From: Ramazzottius varieornatus
Lineage: Eukaryota > Tardigrada > Eutardigrada > Parachela > Ramazzottiidae
Reading direction: 5' to 3'
NCBI GenBank assembly: GCA_001949185.1
Contig: BDGG01000001.1
Location: 7,390,149-7,454,148 of the forward strand
Length of the DNA: 64,000 nucleotides
Positions 43,961 through 53,583 of this stretch are shown piece by piece. How positions within the stretch are numbered: the first letter of the stretch is position 1; each line of letters opens with the position of its first letter. A program made the position numbers and the translations under genes. Below the pieces are notes generated by a model. The model made no database searches. It saw only the letters and a program-made list of their open reading frames with translations, and had not been told where the DNA came from.

Positions 43961-45106
43961 GGTACCGAAAATTCTCACTTTACTGGTATGGTTTAGGCAA
44001 ATTAAAATGATGGAATGAAACTGTGGAGTATTGTCGAGTCGCATCTCCGAGGTTTATGTATGTTTTTCGGCAAGGCCATCTCTCGTGGAACCCGACAAGA
44101 GTACTCGACCTACCCGAAAGTGATCCTTTCACAGACCTTGAATTTTCGTCTCATGGCTAGGTCACCCAGTTGTTGCTTGCACAAGTGGATACATTGTCGA
44201 AGTGGCCTGCTGTATTGGTTTACCTGCTGTGAAACTCGAGATGTTGTCGATTGCATTGTAGTGGACATGCGTTGATCCGGAACACCTCCTCGGGGGTCCG
44301 ACGCGGGATATCAACCCCACTCTTTATTACGTCGATACCTAAATCTCGCTGACTGTATCCCAAAAAGTAACCGGATCATTTCGGACGCTGCCCTGCCCAA
44401 AATGGCGATATGTGAGGTTTCAGTTTCTTTGGGCGGCAAGAGATGAACCAATGGCCACTCGGTTGCAGGTGGCGCCTCCAAACGCACCACACTGTGGTAA
44501 CAACATACCGTACAGTTGTAACCCTACGGTGCATACCTGGCGTATCATGTGTAGCGACCAATATATCGGCTCGGACCGCACCGAAACCGCGGACCGAATT
44601 TGAACTGCGCTATCTTCTTCGATTTTGGATGGCTTGTTTTTTCTTCGCGTTCGTTCCATAGCTCGGAATTTTCTTCAGAGTCTGAGCATCACATGGTTTC
44701 TCCACCACGGTCCACAGTTGACCATCATTGAACATTCCCTCGTTGTTTTTGGAAGGAGGGTTTAGCGGTTGTGTCCCTGTGGAAGAGCAGAATCGATCCA
44801 GTCCAAGCCAAGCTTGTGGCTTGCCTCGAGTATTCATTCGACCATGTCAGGTAGAAATTAATTCTCCCTTCTTCGTTCCATTTCTGTTTCTGTTTGGGAT
44901 CTACGGTGGGTTTTCAGAGTGACGAGCAACGAGCAGGTATTTGAGAAAAACTGTAACGTGCTCGTGGGGTTTATTTGCGTGACGTGCAGTCTTGTGACCG
45001 AGAATTCTTATGTTGAATGTTTATTCATGCTGTCTGCCTCGTAGGATTCGCTCAACAACTCGTCAAAAAGTTCAGATTCTTGACTGACTCTGGCATTGGA
45101 TCAAGC
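43961..45106. other. Divergent intergenic region between the Cys-rich gene and fizzy-related
   Basis: About 1.1 kb separating two divergent start codons, so promoters for both should be here. I see no TATA box or repeated motif. Small frames in it look random. A pyrimidine-rich stretch ending CTCGTAG at 45044 could be the acceptor of an upstream non-coding exon of the fizzy-related gene. Confidence 0.45.
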
Positions 45107-48100
45107 ATGGACGATAATATCCTCACTACCGGAAACGACGTGGTTGATGGAGGAAATGCAGAGAACATGCGGATGGACATCTGTCGCACTCCTCCAAGCT
45201 CGGTAAGGAAACATCGAAAATATTCGAAGTTGAAGGTGATGTAGTACTCGAGGGATAAAAGCTAAATCGGCCACCCGTGGTTTACTGGTGTGACGTCACA
45301 AGGTACACAAGTGAATCCGGGTGACTGATTCATTTTTCTTGCCACTTTTTGTCAATGATGATGAGACGAGTTGATTGATCTTGATTGTTCGTTCTTTGCT
45401 TTTTTATCAGAAATTTGGTGTAAATATGCATGTCCTGTTTTTCCAGCCCATCCTCGCGAGGAAGAAGCACTACACCAGCCCAGTGAAGTCTCCTGACCGT
45501 TACATTCCTCAGCGCGAGCCTCGTCGATGGAGGATAGCTTACAACTGTGTGGGCAGTGAAGAGCGCACAGCCAAGACTACGGGTACCACTACCAACCGAG
45601 ACGACTCGAAGGAAGGCGCTGAAGCCAGTCAAGCTCTGTATCAGAAGCTCCTCCGGAATGAAATCATGGGAGCTGATATGCCTGAAATTATGGACGAATG
45701 CGAGAACCAGGGCCATTGTGGCATCATACAGTCTACCTCATTAAACACCTCGGGTCTTTCAATCACGTCCAGCCCGTCTAGTGGACAGACGAAAAGTTCC
45801 AAGCGAAACGTTTTTACCGTAAGAAGCATTCGTGTTCCATTTACCAATATTTTTACTGAATGATGAGTTCTTTCCTTTCAGTATTCCCCAAAAAAACCTT
45901 CCGAGAGACTAGTTTCCTCCAGCTCGCCGTTTTCGTTGTCACCGCTGAGCGAAAAGAGCTGTCAGATGCTTCGTCAACCCCGAAAGGTGAATTCATCGTG
46001 CTTCAAAACGTATCTGGATGTTCTACCTTCGCGAAGGAACTTTAGTTCGTATACTGTACTTTTTGTTCAGGTTGGGCGGAAGATACCGAAAGTTCCATAC
46101 AAGGTTTTGGACGCACCGGAACTGGTCGACGATTTCTACCTGAATCTTGTCGACTGGTCCAACCTCAACGTGCTAGCTGTCGGCTTGGGCACTTCTGTGT
46201 ATCTTTGGAGCGCAAATAATAGTTCCGTAAGTACCACCATGAAAAACATTTCCTGTTGAAGACCGCATTTTTCGTTCGAACTGAATATTCGGGCCGAGCG
46301 AAGCGAGGCCCTTTTAAGTCTGTCGAGATTTCAATGGACGATCAGATTGTTCGAGCTTTCAGATATCGCAACCTCTGTACTGAAAACAAGTGCGCAACTT
46401 GATCCGAGTAGTAAAAGTTTTTACTCGCAAAACTTTGTGCATCTTTGCTTCTGCTCGGCCTTCCCAGTGGTCAGAACCACTAGCTAGTTATTATGGGGTG
46501 TCTTTCAGGTGACACGGTTATGCGATCTTCAGCTGGATAGTAACGCCGTCACGTCGGTCAGCTGGTCAGAACGAGGCCATTTTGTGGCTGTTGGCACCAA
46601 CAAAGGTCCCATTCAAATATGGGATGTACAAGCCCAAGAACGAGTGACTACGTTGTCGTATCATGCAAACCGTGTCGGTATGTTCTGACAGTTTCTTTGC
46701 CACCCTTTTACTGTGTGCCTGATAGGACGAGTGTAGGACATTCTTAATTTTTCTTACGTGTAGGCGCTTTGGCTTGGAACGGTGACGTGTTAGCATCGGG
46801 CAGTCGCGATCGATGCATCTACCTCAGCGACCTGCGCGAACCTCCAGTCTACCAGCGTCGGAAGTTCAAAGCCCATAACCAAGAGGTACGAATAGAAATC
46901 CTAATTTAAAGTTCTGACAAAGTAAAATGTTCCTTCCGGCACGAAACTGAAACGGCGAAACGATGTGGGAGCTCGGCAGACAAACTCGGGTCACTCGACA
47001 ATATTGTTTACCCGAGTGGCTCACGTCGTCAATGTTATTGGTTTTCAGCGTGCGCCACTTGGGGAAACCATCTTGTCGAGTTTGAATGTTTGTTCAAGTG
47101 ACGCATGTTTCCAGTGTTGTAGGCTGGACGTGTGCGTCAGTTGGCGAAACGATCTTGTCGACTTTGAGTGTTTTCTTAAGTGCACGTTGTCAGTGTAACT
47201 GGTTGAAAGCGTGCGCCACGTGGAAAATTTAGTTTGCTCGAGTTGGCTTGCTTAGGTTACATGCGAGAGACTGGAAGCAGAAGCGCTCACTTTTTCATAT
47301 CTGTTACTTGCAGGTTTGTGGGTTGAAGTGGTCGCCCGATCACATGTACCTCGCTTCCGGTGGTAACGACAACAAGCTCTTCGTGTGGGCCCACAATGCC
47401 AGTACGGAGTGTTCACCTGTCCAGACCTACACCGACCACTGCGCAGCCGTCAAGGGCATCGCTTGGTCGCCTCACCATCACGGTCTTCTGGCCAGTGGTG
47501 GTGGGACAGCCGACCGACACATCCGCTTCTGGAACACGCTGACGGGTCAGGCACTCAACTCGATCGACACGGGCTCGCAGATCTGTAACCTGGCGTGGTC
47601 GAAACACTCGCAGGAGATCGTCAGCACGCAAGGCTACTCTCAACACCAGATTCTCCTGTGGAAGTACCCGACGTTGACACAGATAGCAAAGTTGGGAGGC
47701 CATACAAACCGCGTTCTTTTCTTGGTAAGGAAACTTGCAAAAGAGAAATTCGAGTAATTAAAAGGGAATATATTCCGAATTAAGAAGCTCGGTAAACAAG
47801 CGCGACCAGATCGGTTTTTTTCAGGTGGCGCGAGCCTCCAGCCAATAACATTGAAATAGTGCTCCGCTTGTGATGACTACATCGTCGAGTTTTCCAAGTG
47901 GCACAAGCTTTCACGCAGTAATAGTGACAACCTGCGCCACGTGGAAAATCGATCTAGTCGAGTTTGTTTGGCGAGCTTCTATTTTGTTTGACATCGGTTT
48001 AATTGTTTGATATCGATAATTTCTGAGTTTCTTCCGCTAATTTGTAGGCTCTTTCGCCGGATGGTGAGTCGATCGTTACAGGAGCTGGCGACGAAACCCT

Positions 48101-48182
48101 GCGTTTTTGGAACATTTTTTCGAAGTGTCGATCGAATAAAGATCGGCGATCTTCGTTGGATATTCTGAATGCTTTTCGATGA
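45107..48182 (+). CDS. FZR1: Fizzy-related / Cdh1, WD40 activator of APC/C
   Basis: Substrate adaptor that activates the anaphase-promoting complex in late mitosis and G1. Eight exons: 45107-45202, 45447-45818, 45882-45986, 46071-46226, 46509-46677, 46764-46885, 47314-47724 and 48048-48182. The total of 1,566 nt encodes 521 aa. The N-terminal C-box reads DRYIP (exon 2), followed by Ser/Pro-rich CDK-type sites (SPVKSP, SPKKPS, FSLSPLS). A Cdh1-type linker (KVLDAPELVDDFYLNLVDW) leads into seven WD40 blades with hallmarks such as SGSRDR, GLKWSPD, LASGGGTADR and TGAGDETLRFWN. The close match to Cdh1 rather than Cdc20 runs the whole length. Oddity: it ends LNAFR, where Cdh1 and Cdc20 proteins normally end in Ile-Arg. 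The start could lie further upstream, since the frame is open to 45017. Confidence 0.95.
46968..47250. repeat. Foldback element, three cores
   Basis: GAGCTCGGCAGACAAACTCG opens. Cores start at about 47010, 47095 and 47177 and are joined by spacers carrying ATCTTGTCGAGTTTGAATG and GATCTTGTCGACTTTGAGTG. TTGCTCGAGTTGGCTTGC closes. It lies in fizzy-related intron 46886-47313 and is the longest copy in the window. Confidence 0.87.
47785..47979. repeat. Foldback element, two cores
   Basis: GAAGCTCGGTAAACAAGCGC opens and TCGAGTTTGTTTGGCGAGC closes. Cores use CAGGTGGCGCGAG and CAAGTGGCACAAG / CCTGCGCCACGTGG. It lies in fizzy-related intron 47725-48047. Confidence 0.85.
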
Positions 48183-48551
48183 AACAACATTACCTTGCTG
48201 TGATTTTGACGTTTGTCGTCCCGTTTTGTTTTTGCTCTCGACTAACTCGGTGTTTTTGTACTTACCTTTGGCTACCGATTATGCTGATATGGAGAGCGCT
48301 TCGCTCTTTACAACTGATTACATTGCATTCATATTTGGAACTTACAGATGGATTTTTGTTTCAAAGTTTTTCCGATCTTGCAGGACGGAATTGCGGACGT
48401 TTCGTACGGATGATCCTTTATCTTAGCCTCACAGCTTGCTTCTTTGCTTTTGCGTTGTTTTACAGAATAGTAAATTTTTATCTTCCATAAAATACGACGC
48501 TCCGAAAATTCCTAAACTGGATTTCAGCTTTCCATTTAGTAAAACAAGAGG
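48183..48551. other. 3' flank of fizzy-related
   Basis: About 370 bp that should contain the 3' UTR of the fizzy-related gene. Open frames here are short. No perfect AATAAA is visible downstream of the stop in this interval. Confidence 0.45.
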
Positions 48552-48787
48552 TATATGGGCTGTGGGCAAGGTTCCTCAAAAGTCTGGGGTCATAGCGTAG
48601 AGGCACAGCTGATGAAATCTGAGAAGGGCACGGGAAGGTTTCGGGTTTTTCTTGAAAATTCTCGGCCTCCACATGGCAAGCCCCTACCCCTACCCCTGGG
48701 CTACCCTACCCCCTGCCTAAATTTCCTCGACTATGCCTCTACGCCGTGACCCCAGACTTCTGAGGAACTCTGCCCAGACTCCATATA
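48552..48787. repeat. Foldback element with 57-bp imperfect inverted repeats
   Basis: The arm at 48552-48608 (from TATATGGGCTGTGGGCA to GTAGAGGCA) matches the reverse complement of 48731-48787 with a handful of mismatches. The centre includes a C-rich run with CCCTACCCCTACCCC. It lies between the convergent fizzy-related and SNU13 genes. Confidence 0.7.
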
Positions 48788-48845
48788 AAGGTACATAACC
48801 CGTAAAAAAACATAAGGGGATAACTAGAGAGCGCAACGAGACATT

Positions 48846-49394
48846 TTAGATTAACAACTTTTCTATCTGAGACTGCAAGTCTTGAATCTGTGACTTCAGC
48901 TGGGATCCTTCGCTAGCCAAGACGGCGCAGGCGATGACAGGTCGCGACACTCCGCAAGCTCGGCCCAGAGCTGCCTTAGAACGAACAAAGATGTAGGGAA
49001 CGTTCTTATCTTCGCAGAGAAGGGGAAGGTGCAGCAGAATCTCCAGAGGTTTGGCATCGGCTGACAGGACGATCAGCTCGGCGATGCCTCTGTTCAGGGC
49101 TTTGGTAGCTACAATCAATCAAACTACATCAATCAACGCCATACAGTAATGATGAGATACGGCGTAAACTTACCTTCATTGGCTCCTTTCTTCAGCTGCT
49201 TGTAGCTGACGGCCTGCTGGCAGACGTTCATCACTTTATTGGTCAGGGTGGGATCGGCCAGGGGATAAGCCTTCGGGTTAACTTCCCCTTCTGTCTCAGC
49301 CTACAAACCAGCGAAGAATACTGGATCATAAGCATCATTGACTGGTAATGTGATAGTGCCTAAACAGAACACAAATCATCGTACCACCTACCAT
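48846..49394 (-). CDS. SNU13: U4 snRNP / box C/D snoRNP protein Snu13 (15.5K, NHP2L1)
   Basis: L7Ae-family protein that binds K-turns in U4 snRNA and box C/D snoRNAs; it acts in the nucleus and nucleolus. Three exons: 49392-49394, 49174-49300 and 48846-49108, totalling 393 nt and 130 aa (the usual length is about 128). Exon 1 carries the ATG alone, followed directly by GTAGGTG. The core is very conserved, with [47 protein letters not shown] and [11 protein letters not shown]. The N-terminus ([11 protein letters not shown]) differs slightly from the usual MTEADVNPK. The gene converges on fizzy-related. Confidence 0.97.
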
Positions 49395-52300
49395 CTTGCA
49401 CGATTGACAAGTTGTCCTACTAGCTTACAGCGGGATGATCCTGGTACGATGGGTTGATAAGCGACGATAACCCAGAACTTCTAGGCCGGCGGAAACAACT
49501 GAAAGAAACGAAGATGGCGAAAACAGAAAACTCTAGATTTCAGAATTGCTGAAGTGTTGCAATCGACGGTGACGTCAGACCAGCGGAACGGATGGTCCGC
49601 TAAGCTTCATACTCCGAAGCGTGGATAGCCAGAAATCGAGCACTGGAGTAGGCGTATGGTCAATAAACGAGTAAACGCCTTGGAAAGCTGCCGGGGCTTC
49701 CTCCCAAAATTCCCTGCTGATTCGGAGGATTTGTCCAAATCTCCCCTTGACCTAAGTCCGACTGCCATTCCCACTGTCCGCCCCCAGGACTACTACTCCG
49801 TTAACCGCTGATTGATTTTTAGAATTCAGGAGTTTCTCAGGAAGCAGGGTTCTTCCTGACATTCTACCAGCAAGATTTCTTCGATGCAGTCTCTTCAGAG
49901 CACTTCTTGGCCGAAAGTAACCCCTTGCCAACAGTGATCTGGACGGAAGAGCATGATTAGCAGCTAGCGGAGGCAGGTGCGTCGACAAGCGTCCACCATC
50001 TTCCAGACGGCATTCTCACCAGCGTGTTCGAGCATCTTGGTGCCTTCAGTCGTCTTCAGAAGAGACAGCCAGTAATTACAGGTAATCACGTACACGTATA
50101 AAATTACCGATTATGTAAAACAGCGCACTCTTTAAAGGGTACGTAGTACCAACTGAATGGTTTCAGGGTATGTGCGAAGTGGAAGAAGGTGCTGGATTCG
50201 ATGCAGCTGAAGACCAAGAGTGTGTTCTTGAACGTCGACTATGTTGTGCAGAAGTAAAGTATCCTGGTAAACGCAAAAGTCTGGTAGAGGATCGGGACAA
50301 GGGATACGAAGAGCATGGAGAGCACTGGCTGCCACCCAAAAGCTTGTTTGAGCGCTTCGATGGGTACGCGCACACTGTACATCCGCACTGGAGTGCCGCT
50401 GTCCACGCTGGGAAGGTTGACCCTGAAGGAGAAGCCCAGCTCGCACGAGAAGCTAACCGGCGGAACGCTCAATGTCCTGTTCCGCCGTTTAGTGTGCTCC
50501 GAAGCTTGGCGAACTGTTTTTGTCGACAGTGCGCTAGTGCAGCACACGATGGTGGTCGACCGTCAGAAGGAATCCGACCGCGATAAACAAAAGGTTAGCA
50601 AGTACAGATGGCGCAGCGGGAGTTTTCGTCCTGCTGCTTAACGTGGTTTCTGCCTTGTATTTCTTATTTTTTTGCGCGCGTCTATCTTAACTGCTGGAAG
50701 GATTGCATGACACCGTGTGCCAAAGAAAGCCTCCGCAAATCGCCTGAAGATTCGTCCTGACCGGAGTTGCAACAATGGGCGAGAAGATCGTGATGCGATC
50801 TGCCAGGTAAGTGAGGTAACGATCCTGGATGCTCTAAGGTTTCATATGTAACATACTGCTGCCGGAAATGCGGTCCACCAGTCAGTCCTTTTTCCAAGGG
50901 AAGAAATTTTAATAATATCGAGGCAGTAACGCTATGGTCGAAAGCGGCAGAAAAACATAGAAAGTTAAAACAAAGAGCCACATTATCTGTATAGTTTTGT
51001 CATTAGTTGTCTAGGCTTCTGGAGGGCCCAGCTGAGTACTTAAAAGCATCATTTAACGATGTGGGGACTTTGGGGAATTTGTTGAAATATGATTAATAGA
51101 GTGTAGTTGTCGTTTGTGGAGCTTAAGGGGTCAGGAACTCAGTGGCTGATGAATGATCTATCGGCACGATGCGATTTCATGGGCACTTGGCCAGCTTATT
51201 ACTGACGTCAAAGGACTCGCTCAAAACGATATGGTTTCAGCTACTGCTTGTGCTGCTTGTCCAGGACCAACATTCACGCTCCTCGTTTTTCCCTTCTTCC
51301 ACTATAAATAGTTGTTAACTGTTCGACTTTCTCTGCTGGCAGGCGGCGTTCGACCGCACAGGCAGACGATGCACACCACGACAGATATTCCTTCTCGCGT
51401 ATACACGCCTTGACGTCAGAGTAACAGCCGCGTTTTGCTTACTCTACTAGATTACTCGATTACGCTAGCTAGCTCAGCTCAATCGTGTGCCGGTCAAATG
51501 ACAAAAACGTTCATTTGTCCTTGTCTCATTCAAGTCTTCCCGTAGTCTTCCTGCCAAGGATCTCGTGCCTGGAACAAGAAATAGATCGAAGAGTAAATAC
51601 AGTCCACGAGGTCTTGGTATAATCTGCGCTAGACAATCAACGTCATTGCGAGACGATTTCCGCGCGTTGTGGCCTCATAGTCTTTCTCTGCGTTGACTTG
51701 GGGTAGTCTTGTCTCTCTTTGCTTGTTTTGGAGGTCGGTTCGACCAAAAGGGTCCTTCAGATCGGGAACAGTAACGGGGATGTCCTCAGGCTGTGCAACA
51801 CTCGATCAAATATATAAATTCCACCATTTTATTTTTGCTTGAGAAAACAGCGCGCTTCATTATCAAAACTCGATAAACGATTGCGTCATTAATCAGATCT
51901 GGGCCTTCTCTCCCCTTCCTCAAGCCTCTCAACAGGAAGTCCCGTCGCGACATGGCCTCCGGCCTCCTAAGCTCGTCGGCTTCGCTGTCCTCTTGCTTCA
52001 GACTGTACGCGTATTCTTCCTCTTCCTCAAATCTGTGCCGTGATCAGTGGAACGATCAATGGCTGACCTACGATTTTCGAGCGGCAAACATTATTGCATC
52101 GTTAGGCATCCAAAATTGTCTGAGCTGTAATGTCGTTTCCTTCCGTCAGAAAACGCCCCTGAAATTTCACAGGATTGGCAAAAGCCTTATTTTGGTCCCG
52201 GACACTCTTTGAATGCTTTATCCCAGACACGAACTTCTTCTTATAAAATTTCTGAAAGTAAGAGTACCGGTAGCGGGTACCATTTGGTACCAACTGTGAC

Positions 52301-53509
52301 TGAAAAATTGACAGAGTTGACAGGTAAGACTGGAGGTAATCTCGCAAACGAAGGGTAAATTAGGAGCGAGTATAATCTCCGCCAATTTCACGATTAGCGG
52401 AATTATTGGTAATTACCGCTTTCGCTGGCGACTTTTTTTATCTGTAATTTTCCGTTTATACCGATAAACAGTCGACTAAATCGACAATGTTTTTCGGGTT
52501 TGAGGAAAGGGTTCTTGTTGGAGAGACATCAATCAAGCTCGTGTTTCAGGTGCTGCTGATGTGCTGATACCTGATTCCTGGCGTGGGGTAAATGGTTTTG
52601 TTCTACCGGAAGCTTGCTGGAGTCGGTGGCGCGTGTCGCTCAAGTTTGAAGTGTTATTTATCTAATTGAATGAACGTGCTCATTTATCCTGAAATGGCTG
52701 ACAAGCATGCTTGGCTGTTAATGGGTAAACGCATCCGAAAATTGGTTACACTTGTCATCAGGTTATACAATGTCCCGTCAGATCAAAGAGGATAAAGGAG
52801 CGGAAGGAACGACAGTAACCGATATTGAAGTGTACGGAAACTTACCTTTCGAACGGGTGTCCCTTGTGTAAACCAAGTAGTCAGGTTCTTCGCACACGTT
52901 TTCCTTCTCCGATTTCTAGTGTAAACGAAGGTTCACTTTGGCGCAGAGGAAACACTCGACAAATGTACTTACAGTCAACTCTTGTCAATGAACAATCACC
53001 AGACTGTAAAAGAGCAATCGCGGAGAGCTCTCTCGAAAGGGTCACGCTGACGAATTGCCGTAACCCGTGGATCTTTCCTTTCTGTGCCGAACAATGGTCT
53101 CAAGGATAGTAATTTGTGTATCAATAGGCTCACTCGGTCTTATAGGAATGTTCTTCGGCAGGCAAGAAACCCACGAGGGCGTAAACCTAATTATCCAAGT
53201 CAGCCACACGAACTCGCGCGTACGTTTCTTCCGAATGCCGAACTGTCTGGTGAGTTCCTTGTGGAACGCTCGAATTTAGCTGGGTGACTAAGATAGGCCA
53301 AACCACCCTGATGAACTCGCGCACGTGTCTTTTTGGACCCGCAGTGCGCAGCAGGCTCTTGGTGAAATGCGCGAGTTCACCTGGGGAAGTGGGCACACCT
53401 ACCCCGCTGAGCTGGCGCATCTTGGGTGGTTGATCTGTTGATGGTTCGCGCGAGTCTGTTACAGTAGTTGAAATTCCTCGCCTGCCTACCCCGACGAAGT
53501 GGCCAGTTA
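49395..53509. other. Gene-poor region downstream of the SNU13 promoter
   Basis: About 4.1 kb. The first few hundred bases must include the SNU13 promoter. A GC-rich block at 50167-50600 (plus strand) is open in more than one frame. One frame carries KTKSVFLNVDYVVQK and then stops, and another continues to DRQKESDRDKQK. It looks like eroded coding sequence, but I do not recognise it and do not call a gene. The remainder has only scattered short frames. Confidence 0.4.
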
Positions 53510-53583
53510 TGCAAACACAAATTGGCATCACACAATCCATGTACTGTAGTGCATGGATTGTGTGATGCCATTTTGTGTTTGCA
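53510..53583. repeat. 74-nt near-perfect hairpin
   Basis: Arms of 32 nt begin TGCAAACACAAATTGGCATC and pair with one mismatch across a 10-nt loop, TACTGTAGTG. Stem length and loop size are compatible with a pre-miRNA or a small hairpin RNA. The loop sequence equals the outer tip of the 33457 inverted repeat, so a transposon tip-to-tip junction is an alternative. Confidence 0.6.

Noticed and set aside
46968-47250. CRISPR-like array of regularly spaced palindromes
   Set aside because: The cores are spaced evenly, but the spacers are themselves repeats, arms flank the whole unit, copies are scattered through introns and there are no cas genes. The DNA is animal.
51952-52212. 86-codon plus-strand frame starting MASGLLSSSASL
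   Set aside because: Ser-rich low-complexity start, no domain, no splice context and no similarity I know; likely random.
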